Source: Actinotalea endophytica (GTDB lineage Bacteria; Actinomycetota; Actinomycetes; Actinomycetales; Cellulomonadaceae). From it: 64,000 bases of DNA. The stretch is from the NCBI RefSeq assembly GCF_025717005.1, contig NZ_JAOVZU010000001.1, positions 62,001-126,000 on the forward strand. The letters run 5' to 3'. Under the pieces are notes generated by a model that made no database searches, was not told the origin of the DNA, and saw only the letters and a program-made list of their open reading frames with translations. This document shows positions 35,218 to 43,174 of this stretch, one piece after another. The translations under genes and the position numbers were made by a program. How positions within the stretch are numbered: the stretch's first letter is position 1; each line of letters begins with the position of its first letter.

Positions 35218-35245
35218 ATCGGCCGGGCGCTCAGGGGCATGAGAG
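35218..35245 (-). promoter_or_regulatory. Sigma-28-type promoter inside the long reading frame of fliM
   Basis: Minus strand TCTCAT (35244-35239) is followed after 15 bases by GCCGAT (35223-35218), the same variant as at flgB. TTCACCCG boxes at 35278-35285 and 35291-35298 lie about 32 and 45 bp upstream. It would start transcription of the fliM-fliN-fliO-fliP-fliQ-fliR-flhB-flhA block. Confidence 0.55.
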
Positions 35246-35353
35246 ATCGGCGGGAGCAGATGTGCGCGGGGCGCGCTTTCACCCGTCGGGTTCACCCGGG
35301 ACGGCCTGGCGGCCGCCCGGTGCTCGGACCCGGGCGTCGTGCCCGGTGGCGGG

Positions 35354-35372
35354 CCCGGGCCTCCTGCCCGGG
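35354..35372 (-). promoter_or_regulatory. Hairpin with AGGAG loop between fliL and fliM
   Basis: On the minus strand CCCGGGC-AGGAG-GCCCGGG forms a perfect 7-bp stem whose 5-base loop contains GGA. GGA in a short hairpin loop is the preferred target of CsrA. It could also be an mRNA-stability or attenuation hairpin between motB-fliL and fliM. Confidence 0.4.
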
Positions 35373-35437
35373 ACTTCGGACCGGACCGGCGTCCGATCGG
35401 GGCCGGTCCGTGGTGCTACTGCAGCGTCACGGCAGTG

Positions 35438-35968
35438 TCACTGCGTGACGAAGTCGGTGAAGTAGACGTCCATCACCTCGCCCTCGTAGGCCTCCTCGAG
35501 CTCGGAGAGCAGCTCGGCCTTGAGGTCGGCGCGGCTCGTGAGGTCGTTGACCTCGTCGACCGGCCTCTGCGAGAACAGGTCGATCGCGAGGTCCAGCGCC
35601 CGGGCGGTGTCGGGGTCCTCCGTGACGTCCGAGGTGAGCTGCAGCGCGAAGCCCAGGCGCAGGTAGTGACCGCCGGCGAGGTTGATGCTCACCGAGTCGA
35701 CCACGAGCACGGCACCCGGCTTCGGGGCCGGCGTCTCCGCCGCGGCCGTCGCTCCGTCGGCGGTCGCCGCGTCGGACGGCGCGAGGAAGAAGTAGTACCC
35801 CCCGGCCGCCACCGCGAGGCCGAGCACCGCACCGAGCAGGAGCAGCTTCTTCTTGCTCCGCTTCTTCGGGGCGACCTCCTCCGCGGCCTCCGCGCCCACG
35901 GCCGCGCCCTTGGCGCCGATCTTCCTCTTGTCGGACACGACCCTCTCCTCGACGGCCATCAGGGTCAC
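35438..35968 (-). CDS. fliL: Flagellar basal body-associated protein FliL
   Basis: The 176-residue protein has a basic N-terminal tail (VAPKKRSKKK), a single membrane helix (LLLLGAVLGLAVAAGGYYFFL, about 42-62) and an extracytoplasmic FliL domain with HYLRLGFALQLTSDV and VMDVYFTDFVTQ. FliL surrounds the stator and supports MotAB under load. GTG 35968 overlaps the motB stop; a GTG at 35938 behind GAGGAGAGG is an alternative start that would remove 10 residues. Confidence 0.92.
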   Translation of the reverse strand: MTLMAVEERVVSDKRKIGAKGAAVGAEAAEEVAPKKRSKKKLLLLGAVLGLAVAAGGYYFFLAPSDAATADGATAAAETPAPKPGAVLVVDSVSINLAGGHYLRLGFALQLTSDVTEDPDTARALDLAIDLFSQRPVDEVNDLTSRADLKAELLSELEEAYEGEVMDVYFTDFVTQ

Positions 35969-36849
35969 CCTCTCTCTGCAGCGATCTCGGGCAGGTATGC
36001 GCGGATGTCGTCGGACACCGTGGTCAGCACGACCAGGTCGACCCGCCGGTTGGCGCCCAGCGGGTCCCCGCCGTCGTCGGCGAGCGGGCGCTGGTCACCG
36101 AAGGACACCGCCTCGATCCGGCTGCCGGGGATCCCGTCGGCCTCGACGAGGCGCCGGGTCACCTTGACCGCGCGGTCGGCGGCGAGCTCCCAGTTCGTGG
36201 CGTAGTTGCTGCCGGGCGGCAGCGTGTTGGCGTTGCCCTCGACCGAGATCGGGTCGCTGATCCCGGCGAGCACCGAGCCCGCCCCGTCGACCACGGCGAG
36301 GGCGGTCGGGGTCATCACGGCGCTGGACGGCGCGAAGAACGCCTCGTCGGCGACCATCCCGATGATCAGGCCACGTTCGGAGATCCGGAACGTGACCGCG
36401 TCCTGGAGGTCCTTGGCCGCGAGCGCCGCGGCGACCGCGTCGGCGATCGCGGCGAGCCGGTCGTACTCGGTCACCGCGAGGTCGTAGTTCTTCTGCTCGT
36501 CGCTCAGGTGCGTGTCCGGGGTCGGCGGGTCCTGGATCTGGGCGTCGACCACGCTCGCGGTGAAGTCCGGCGAGATCTCGTAGGTGTCCAGCCCGGAGAG
36601 CACGCCCGCGCCGCCGGCCATCATCGACGGCGCCTGCTGGCCGAACCCGATCGCCAGGGACTTGCGCAGCTGCTCGAACTTGATGGTGTCGATCTGGCTC
36701 ATCGCGAACAGCACGATGAACAGACCCACGAGCACGGTCATCATGTCCGCGTAGGAGACAGCCCACCGTTCGTGGTTCTCGGGCTCCTCGTGCTCCTCGT
36801 GCTTGCGTCGGCTGCGCCCGTGGCTCCCGTGGCCGTGGCCGGCACTCAT
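35965..36849 (-). CDS. motB: Flagellar motor stator protein MotB
   Basis: The 294-residue protein starts at ATG 36849, overlapping motA. A His-rich, charged N-terminal tail is followed by one membrane helix with the ion-binding Asp in SYADMMTVLVGLFIVLFAMS (Asp35). The C-terminal OmpA-like domain (about 150-285) includes ISVEGNANTLPPG and ADRAVKVTRRLVEADGI and anchors the stator to peptidoglycan. It pairs with MotA. Sequence does not settle whether protons or sodium drive it. Confidence 0.96.
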   Translation of the reverse strand: MSAGHGHGSHGRSRRKHEEHEEPENHERWAVSYADMMTVLVGLFIVLFAMSQIDTIKFEQLRKSLAIGFGQQAPSMMAGGAGVLSGLDTYEISPDFTASVVDAQIQDPPTPDTHLSDEQKNYDLAVTEYDRLAAIADAVAAALAAKDLQDAVTFRISERGLIIGMVADEAFFAPSSAVMTPTALAVVDGAGSVLAGISDPISVEGNANTLPPGSNYATNWELAADRAVKVTRRLVEADGIPGSRIEAVSFGDQRPLADDGGDPLGANRRVDLVVLTTVSDDIRAYLPEIAAERG

Positions 36850-37613
36850 GCCGCTTCCTTGACCGTGCCGGGTGGCATGAGGCTGCGCAGGCGCTGGCCG
36901 ACCAGCCGCGGGTTGGCGCCGGCCTGGATCGCCAGCAGGCCCTCCACGGCCATCTCCATGTGCGCGACCTCGAGCTCGGAGACCCGGGTGATGCGCTGCG
37001 AGATCGGCAGCCAGATGAGGTTGGCGGTGAGCAGGCCCCACAGGGTCGCGACGAACGCGGAGCCGATCAGGGCGCCGAGCTCCTCGGGGTTGGACAGGTT
37101 CTCCAGCACGTGCACGAGGGACACGACCGTGCCGATGATGCCGATGGTCGGCGCGTAGCCGCCCATGTTGGAGAAGAACTTGGCGCTGACCTTGTCCGCG
37201 CCCTTCCGGGACTGGATCTTGGCCTCGAGCATGTCGCGCAGGTCGTCCGGGTCGGTGCCGTCGATCGCGGCCTGCAGGCCGTCGCGGAGGAACTCGTCGT
37301 CGACGTCCCTGGCGGCCTCCTCGAGCGCGAGCAGGCCCTCGCGCCGGGCCTTGTCCGCGAGCTTGACGATCTGGTCCACGGTCGCGTCACCGTCCGGGAA
37401 CTTGTACATCAGCCAGGTCGGCAGGCTCTTCAGCGTCCGCACGACGTCCTTGATCGTCCCGGAGGCGAGGCCGGCGCCGATCGTGCCGCCGATCACCAGG
37501 ATCATCGGCGGGATGAGGATCACCGACATCGGGGTCGAGCCCTCGAGGAAGATCGAGAGGATGACGAACCCGAACGCGATCGCGATGCCTGCAAAGGTTG
37601 CCGGGTCCATCAC
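36846..37613 (-). CDS. motA: Flagellar motor stator protein MotA
   Basis: The 255-residue protein has four membrane segments and a large cytoplasmic loop between the second and third, with KARREGLLALEEAARDVDDEFLRDGLQ. The conserved prolines are in GGYAPTIGIIGTVVSLVHVLENL and LIWLPIS. MotA and MotB form the ion channel that turns the rotor. GTG 37613 overlaps the flbD stop; the ATG three bases later is an equal alternative. Confidence 0.96.
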   Translation of the reverse strand: MMDPATFAGIAIAFGFVILSIFLEGSTPMSVILIPPMILVIGGTIGAGLASGTIKDVVRTLKSLPTWLMYKFPDGDATVDQIVKLADKARREGLLALEEAARDVDDEFLRDGLQAAIDGTDPDDLRDMLEAKIQSRKGADKVSAKFFSNMGGYAPTIGIIGTVVSLVHVLENLSNPEELGALIGSAFVATLWGLLTANLIWLPISQRITRVSELEVAHMEMAVEGLLAIQAGANPRLVGQRLRSLMPPGTVKEAA

Positions 37614-37894
37614 TCACCGTCCCGCACGGACGTGAGGCGGTTCGGCAGGGGGCGCAGCTCGGTGACCGCCGCGACCTCGCGGGCGTCGTCCTCGTGGGTC
37701 AGCGCCATGGTCGTCGCGACCACTCGTGCCCGGTACTCCACGACGAGCTCGGTGACCTCGTCGAGCGACTCGGCGACGATGTACTTCGTCCCGTCGATGA
37801 GCGTGAGGATCGTGTCCGGGGTGCTCTCGATGCGCTGGAGCAGGTCCGGGTTGACCGCAAAACGCGGCCCGTTGAGTCGTGTGACGACGATCAT
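37610..37894 (-). CDS. flbD: Flagellar FlbD-family protein
   Basis: The 94-residue protein starts MIVVTRLNGPRFAVNPDLLQRIESTPDT and has TLIDGTKYIVAESLDEVTELV, the complete FlbD family motif (also called SwrD in Bacillus, where it increases motor torque). ATG 37894 is preferred over 37918 because the family starts MI.VTRLNG. It is the first gene of flbD-motA-motB-fliL behind its own promoter, which fits a function linked to the stator. Confidence 0.93.
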   Translation of the reverse strand: MIVVTRLNGPRFAVNPDLLQRIESTPDTILTLIDGTKYIVAESLDEVTELVVEYRARVVATTMALTHEDDAREVAAVTELRPLPNRLTSVRDGE

Positions 37895-37951
37895 CGTTTG
37901 TCCATCCCTGGTCTGCATCCGGGCCCGTCCATGAGCCCTTCGTGCCTGAAG

Positions 37952-37978
37952 ATCGGCCGTACTGCGGGACGTGTGAGG
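37952..37978 (-). promoter_or_regulatory. Sigma-28-type promoter for flbD-motA-motB-fliL
   Basis: Minus strand CCTCAC (37978-37973) is followed after 15 bases by GCCGAT (37957-37952). The leader to ATG 37894 is about 50 bases. No exact TTCACCCG box is nearby. Confidence 0.65.
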
Positions 37979-38062
37979 GGTTGTGCCCGGAACGTCCCCC
38001 GCTCGGCGGTCAGGTGGTGGTGCGGCGATCGGGGGTGAGCCGCGGTCCAGGCGTGGGCGCGG

Positions 38063-39490
38063 TCAGGGCGTGGGGTGTGCCGCGTCGTAGGCCCGGAACC
38101 CGGGCTGGGCGCGCAGCAGCGCCGCCAGTGCCACGATGATCAGCAACCCGCCGAGCAGCGGCGGGAACCAGAGGGCGACGAGGGTGGCGAGCACCCCGCT
38201 CCACACGTCGCCCAGGCGCGGGCCGCCGGTGACCACCACCATGAAGATGCCCTGGAGCCGGCCGCGCATGGCATCGGGCACCGCGGACTGGAGCACCGCC
38301 TGGCGGAAGATCACCGACACGTTGTCCGCCGCCCCGGCCGCGGCGAGCAGCACGGCGGCCGCCCCGATCGCGGGCAGGTTGGCTCCCGCGGGTGAGGTCA
38401 CCGAGCCGGACGTCACCGAGCCGCGGACCACCGCCGTCACGGCGAGCACCACGCCGAACCCGGCGATCGCCGCACCGTAGGCCTGCACCGCCCTGGCGAT
38501 CGCGACCCCCTGGTGGCGCAGTCCGGTGAGCCGTCCGGACAGCAGGCCGGACAGCGTCGCTCCGACCGCGCCGGCCGCGGTGAGCACACCGACGGTCACG
38601 GCTCCGCCGCCCAGGACGAGGGCACCGGCCGCCGGGAACAGCACCCGTGGCTGGCCCAGCACCATCGCGGCGATGTCCGCGGCGAACGAGGCACGCACGT
38701 TGGGCGCACCGCCCAGGAAGCGCACCCCGTCGAGCACCGACCGCAGCCCCACCCGGGTGACCTCGCCCTCGGGCCGCACCGGCGGCAGGGACACGATGCC
38801 GAGGAAGGCCCCGACGAAGAGCACGACGTCGACGGTGTACGCCGCGGGGAACCCGGCCACCGCCACCACGACCCCGGCGAGCGCCGGCCCCACCGAGACC
38901 GCGAGCCCGAAGACCAGGCCCTCGAGCGCGGCGGCGGCCGGCAGCAGCCGCATCGGCAGCAACCGGGGCACCACCGCGTTGCGGGTCGCGCCGATCACCG
39001 TCGCCGCGGTCGCGTTGAGGGCGGTGAGCGCGTACAGCGTCCCGACGTTCTCCCGTCCGGTCCACGCGAGTGCGGCGATCGTGGCCGTCGAGCCCCAGGC
39101 GACCAGCGCGGCCCCGAGGAGCAGGCGGCGTCGGTCCACCGCGTCGGCCAGCATCCCGCCGTACAGGCCGGCCAGCACGGTCGGCACCAGCGCGGAGACC
39201 CCGACCAGGGAGACCGCGAACGTGGAGCCGGTCAGGTCGTAGACGTTGAGGCCGACCGCCACCACGGTCATCTGGGCGCCGACCGCCGAGATCGCGTTGC
39301 CGGCCCACATCCGGGCGAACGCCCGTGAGTGGCGCAGCGGCGCGAGGTCGACCAGGTGGGTGCGGCGCGCGGGAGCCGGCTCACCTGCCGAACCGGGCGC
39401 GGTCGCGGGTACGGGGTCCGGCTCGACTGCGGGCTCGGGCTCCGGCTCCGGCTCGGGCTCGGGCTCCGCCGTGCTCTCGTCGCCCGTCAA
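38063..39490 (-). CDS. MFS exporter (EntS/MdtG-like), embedded in the flagellar locus
   Basis: The 475-residue protein has an N-terminal cytosolic tail with (EP)n repeats and then about 12 membrane segments. It contains GLYGGMLADAVDRRRLLLGAAL, the loop 2-3 motif A of the major facilitator superfamily, and PDAMRGRLQGIFMVVVTGGPRLGD in the second half, typical of the enterobactin-exporter-like subgroup. It starts at TTG 39490 behind GAGAGGTGG. It lies between flgE and the flbD promoter, on the same strand, and has no known flagellar role. It is either a passenger or a later insertion. Confidence 0.85.
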   Translation of the reverse strand: MTGDESTAEPEPEPEPEPEPAVEPDPVPATAPGSAGEPAPARRTHLVDLAPLRHSRAFARMWAGNAISAVGAQMTVVAVGLNVYDLTGSTFAVSLVGVSALVPTVLAGLYGGMLADAVDRRRLLLGAALVAWGSTATIAALAWTGRENVGTLYALTALNATAATVIGATRNAVVPRLLPMRLLPAAAALEGLVFGLAVSVGPALAGVVVAVAGFPAAYTVDVVLFVGAFLGIVSLPPVRPEGEVTRVGLRSVLDGVRFLGGAPNVRASFAADIAAMVLGQPRVLFPAAGALVLGGGAVTVGVLTAAGAVGATLSGLLSGRLTGLRHQGVAIARAVQAYGAAIAGFGVVLAVTAVVRGSVTSGSVTSPAGANLPAIGAAAVLLAAAGAADNVSVIFRQAVLQSAVPDAMRGRLQGIFMVVVTGGPRLGDVWSGVLATLVALWFPPLLGGLLIIVALAALLRAQPGFRAYDAAHPTP

Positions 39491-39592
39491 CGCCCACCTC
39501 TCCCGCGCATCGGCCTGCCGTGCCGAAGACTAGACCTGCGCCCCGGCGCGCGCGCCGCCACTCTTCGGGGCCGCGCGCCGGGGACGCGAGGG

Positions 39593-40768
39593 TCAGCGCT
39601 TGAGGTTCACGAGCTCCTGGAGCAGCTCGTCGGAGGTCGTGATCACCCGCGAGTTCGCCTGGAAGCCGCGCTGGGCGATGATCAGGCTGGTGAACTCGGC
39701 CGAGAGGTCGACGTTGGACATCTCGAGCGCGCCGCCCTGCAGCGTGCCGCGGCCGTTGGTCCCCGCCTGGCCGACCTGCGCGGCGCCCGAGTTCACGGTG
39801 GTGCGGTACGTCGAGGCGCCGGCCTTCTCCAGACCGCCCGGGTTGGTGAACCCGGCCAGCGCGATCTGCCCCACGGCCTGCTTGAGGCCGTTGGAGAACG
39901 AGCCGAGCAGGGTGCCGTCGGCGTTGATCGTGAAGGACTGCAGCGTGCCCGCCGCCCGACCGTCCTGGCTGGAGGCCTCGACCGACGTGATGCCGGCGTA
40001 GCCGGTGAGCGCCGAGAGGTCCACCGCGACACCGCCCACCGTGAGCGAGCCGCCGCTGGCCAGCGTGCCGTCGGCGTTGAACGTCATGGCGCCGGTCGCG
40101 GTCGCGGTCCCGAGCAGGCCGGCCACGTCCCAGCCGGTCGCGGTGCGGGTGAAGCCGAGCTGCAGCGAGACCGTGTTGCCCGCGGCGTCGTAGGTGTCCA
40201 TCGTGCGGTTGAGCACCGTGCCGACGGCGGCGTCGTCGGGCAGGTTGCCCTCGAACGTCGCGGACGTGGTGGCGGCCGCACCCATCAGCGTCGCGATCGG
40301 CAGGCGCAGGTCGCTCAGCGGCTGGTTCTGGTCCACCACGCCGGCCGCGTCGGCGGCCCAGCCCTGCACCAGGCTGCCCTCCGGCGTGACGAGCTGGCCC
40401 ATCGCGTCGAAGCTGAACGCCCCGGCGCGGGTGTAGAGGTTCTCGGTGCCGTTGCGGACCACGAAGAAGCCGTCGCCGGAGATCATGATGTCGGTCGACC
40501 GGTTGGTCAGCTGGGCCGCGCCCTGCTGGAAGTTCGTCGTGATGCCGGCGGTGCGCACGCCAAGGCCGATCTGGGCCGGGTTGGTGCCGCCCACGCCGGC
40601 CTGCGGCGCGCCGGCCGCGGAGACCATCTGGGACAGCGTGTCCTGGAACTGGGTCTGCGAGGACTTGAAGCCCGTCGTGTTGACGTTGGCGATGTTGTTG
40701 CCGGTGACGTCGAGCATCGTCTGGTGGGCGCGCAGGCCGCTGATGCCGGCGAACAGGGAGCGGAGCAT
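39593..40768 (-). CDS. flgE: Flagellar hook protein FlgE
   Basis: The 391-residue protein opens MLRSLFAGISGLRAHQTMLDVTGNNIANVNTTGFK and ends with LSAEFTSLIIAQRGFQANSRVITTSDELLQELVNLKR, the paired N- and C-terminal coiled-coil regions of rod/hook proteins. The middle contains the D1/D2 domains with MISGDGFFVVRNG. FlgE builds the universal joint. It follows flgD by 25 bp. No flgF or flgG homologue is next to it. Confidence 0.96.
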   Translation of the reverse strand: MLRSLFAGISGLRAHQTMLDVTGNNIANVNTTGFKSSQTQFQDTLSQMVSAAGAPQAGVGGTNPAQIGLGVRTAGITTNFQQGAAQLTNRSTDIMISGDGFFVVRNGTENLYTRAGAFSFDAMGQLVTPEGSLVQGWAADAAGVVDQNQPLSDLRLPIATLMGAAATTSATFEGNLPDDAAVGTVLNRTMDTYDAAGNTVSLQLGFTRTATGWDVAGLLGTATATGAMTFNADGTLASGGSLTVGGVAVDLSALTGYAGITSVEASSQDGRAAGTLQSFTINADGTLLGSFSNGLKQAVGQIALAGFTNPGGLEKAGASTYRTTVNSGAAQVGQAGTNGRGTLQGGALEMSNVDLSAEFTSLIIAQRGFQANSRVITTSDELLQELVNLKR

Positions 40769-40793
40769 GGCAGTTCCTTTCTGGGTCCGGGCG

Positions 40794-41231
40794 TCAGGCG
40801 GCCGGGGTGGTCTGGGTGGGCGTGGCGACGGCGGAGACCGCGTCGAGGTTCACGGTGACGCCGTCGACCGTGACGGTCGGGGTGGAGGCGGCGAACGAGA
40901 CGCCCGTGGCGATGCCGGTGTGCGTGACGCCGTCGCCGTCGACCACCGACACCTGCTGGCCGACCAGCCCTGAGGCCGCGATCCGCATCTGCAGCGCGAA
41001 GGCCTCCTGGCTGACCTCGGTCAGCGAGGTGAGCTGTTCCATCGAGGCCAGCTGGGTGGACTGCGCCATCATCTCGTTGGTGTCCATCGGGGACGACGGG
41101 TCCTGGTTGCGCAGCTGGGCGACCAGCAGGTTGAGGAACACCTCCTGGTTCATCGTCTGGTTCGGCGCCGAGCTGCTCGTACCCGTGGTGTAGAGGCTGG
41201 TGGCTGCGGTGGCCGTGACGTTGTCGATCAT
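40794..41231 (-). CDS. flgD: Hook-capping protein FlgD
   Basis: The 145-residue protein has the conserved N-terminal QEVFLNLLVAQLRNQDPSSPMDTNEMMAQSTQLASMEQL, then IAASGLVGQQVSVVDGDGVTHTG. It is shorter than enterobacterial FlgD (about 230) because the Ig-like and Tudor domains are missing, as in other Gram-positive FlgD. It caps the growing hook. It starts 9 bp after fliK. Confidence 0.93.
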   Translation of the reverse strand: MIDNVTATAATSLYTTGTSSSAPNQTMNQEVFLNLLVAQLRNQDPSSPMDTNEMMAQSTQLASMEQLTSLTEVSQEAFALQMRIAASGLVGQQVSVVDGDGVTHTGIATGVSFAASTPTVTVDGVTVNLDAVSAVATPTQTTPAA

Positions 41232-41240
41232 CGTGACTCC

Positions 41241-42740
41241 TCAGATCTCGAGGTCCAGGCCGCCGGACCGGGTGACGGTCACGGGGGCGATGCGTTCGGC
41301 GGCACCGGCGGGCGCGGTGGTCGTCCGACGGGGGCTCGGCGTCGCCGCCGGCTCGCGGTCCTGCCCGCCGAAGCCCTGGCCGGAGAAGTCCGCCAGGTCC
41401 AGGTCGGCGGTGAGCCCGGTCGCGGCGAGGTCGCGGCGCAGGTCGGGCAGCGCGGCGCGCAGCGCGTCGCGCGCCTGGTCGGTCGCCCCGGCCAGCTCGA
41501 TCCGCACCCCGTCGGTCGCGATGTGCGCGACCACGCGGACCGGCCCGATGCTCTCCGGCTCGACCCGCATCGTGAGCACGTGCTGGCCGAGCGGCGCCGT
41601 GCGGAGGGCTCCGAGCCGCACGGAGAGCTGATCGGCGAGCGGCGGCACCTCGACGGGGTGGGCGACGGGCGCCGAGGACGCCGATGCAGCCGCCGGCGCC
41701 GCCGGGGCGACGGCGTGCTGCGGGACGACCGGAGGCAGAGCGGCCGGCGGCGTGGCGCTCACGGCTGGTGCCGGAGCCGCCCCCGCGGCGGTGGACGCCG
41801 CGGGCTGGGTCGGCATCGTGCCGTCGGGGCCTGCGCCGTCGGGGGCGGTGCCGTCGGTCGTCGCTCCGTCCGTCGCCGCCGCGAGCACGTCGCCGGCCGT
41901 CGCCTGCGTCGTCGCGGTCCCGGTCGCAGCGGCGGCGGCCTGGGCGCCGGGGACCGCGGGCGCGGCAGCGCCGGGAACGGCACCCCGGGCAGCGGTCGCG
42001 CCGCCGAGCGGCTCGGTGGTCGTCTGCACCGTGCCGTCGACCGGCCCGTGCTGGGTCGGCACGGCAGCGACGGCCGTAGCGGGGTCGCCTGCCGCGGCTG
42101 CGAGCGCCGCGAGAACGTCGGCGGGGGCTCCGGCCGCGGGCGACCCCGACGAGGTCGCGTCGACGGCCTGCTCATCGGTTCCGTCCGTGCTCGCGTCGTC
42201 CGGGGACGACCCGTTCGTCGTGCCGGTCAGCAGCTGGGCGGCCGACCGCAGCAGGTCCGCGACGGAGACCGCCGTGCCGAGGAGCCCGGTCGCGGCGTTC
42301 GTCGTCTGCACGGTGGTCGCGGCCGCGTCGGTGCCGCCTGCCGGGGTCGAGCCTGCACCGTCCCTGGTGGCCGGTCCGGTGCCGCTGCCCGGCTCGACCG
42401 GGCCACGGTCCGCCGAGCCGTCCGCCCGGGACCCGCGGTGGTCCGCACCGTGGGTCGATGCGCCGCGCGCCGCGGTTGCGTCCGCACGGTCCGTCGCGGC
42501 CTTGTCCCGCGCCGTCGCCTCACGCCGATCCTGGGCGGCGCGCCGGTCCGCGGCGGCCGAGCTGTCCGCACGCCGGTCGGCCGCACGATCGACAGCACGG
42601 TCCACGGCACGGTCGCGCGGCTCGGCCGCGGTCGCCTTCGCCATGGCCGCGTCGAACGCGCCCGGGTCCGCGGCCGGCTCGGGGCCGGACTGTGCGGGAC
42701 CCGCCACCAGGGTCGGGGTCGACCCACAGGTCGCGATCAT
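41241..42740 (-). CDS. fliK: Flagellar hook-length control protein FliK
   Basis: The 499-residue protein has a very long disordered Ala/Thr/Asp/Pro-rich N-terminal part (about 1-370), including repeated RAVDRAVDRAADRRAD-like stretches near 45-95. The C-terminal Flg_hook domain (about 375-460) contains LRTAPLGQHVLTMRVEPESIGPVRVVAHIATDGVRIEL. FliK measures hook length and triggers the FlhB switch. ATG 42740 overlaps the fliJ stop. Confidence 0.9.
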   Translation of the reverse strand: MIATCGSTPTLVAGPAQSGPEPAADPGAFDAAMAKATAAEPRDRAVDRAVDRAADRRADSSAAADRRAAQDRREATARDKAATDRADATAARGASTHGADHRGSRADGSADRGPVEPGSGTGPATRDGAGSTPAGGTDAAATTVQTTNAATGLLGTAVSVADLLRSAAQLLTGTTNGSSPDDASTDGTDEQAVDATSSGSPAAGAPADVLAALAAAAGDPATAVAAVPTQHGPVDGTVQTTTEPLGGATAARGAVPGAAAPAVPGAQAAAAATGTATTQATAGDVLAAATDGATTDGTAPDGAGPDGTMPTQPAASTAAGAAPAPAVSATPPAALPPVVPQHAVAPAAPAAASASSAPVAHPVEVPPLADQLSVRLGALRTAPLGQHVLTMRVEPESIGPVRVVAHIATDGVRIELAGATDQARDALRAALPDLRRDLAATGLTADLDLADFSGQGFGGQDREPAATPSPRRTTTAPAGAAERIAPVTVTRSGGLDLEI

Positions 42741-43174
42741 CGTTCCTCCTCCGTGCCGGCTGCGGTGCCGCGGCGGGACGCCGCCTCGTCGAGCACCAGC
42801 TGCTCGGCCTTCTCCTCCTCGGCGCGCACGGTCACGGCGTGCCGATCGGCGAGCTTGTCGACCATGGCGAGCCGGGTGCGCGCCGCGGTCCAGTCCGCGG
42901 TCGCGAGCTCGCTGCGTCGGGTCGCGACGTCCACGACCGCCGACGCCTCGTTGACCAGGCCGTGCAGCGAGGCCCGGGACACGACGAGGGTGCGCCACAC
43001 GGCGTCGTCGACGCGGGACGGGAACTGCACCCCGGACATCAGCGACACGAGCTCGGCGCGCTCGTCCTCGGCTTCGCGGACCTCGACGTTGGCTGCTGCG
43101 AGGCTCGCCGCGGCACGCTCCTCCTCGAGCTGGCGCAGGCGGAGCAGAGCGCCCAGCCGGAACGGACGGCTCAT
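42737..43174 (-). CDS. fliJ: Flagellar export protein FliJ
   Basis: This is a 145-residue, almost entirely helical protein: FRLGALLRLRQLEEERAAASLAAANVEVREAEDERAEL and a second long charged helix later. This two-helix coiled coil is the FliJ pattern. It acts as the central stalk of the FliI ATPase. The identification rests on length, predicted structure and position between fliI and fliK, with 4-bp overlaps on both sides. Confidence 0.82.
   Translation of the reverse strand: MSRPFRLGALLRLRQLEEERAAASLAAANVEVREAEDERAELVSLMSGVQFPSRVDDAVWRTLVVSRASLHGLVNEASAVVDVATRRSELATADWTAARTRLAMVDKLADRHAVTVRAEEEKAEQLVLDEAASRRGTAAGTEEER

Noticed and set aside
39495-39530. A flagellar promoter for the MFS gene
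   Set aside because: GCCGAT is present on the minus strand but no TCAY lies at the required distance.
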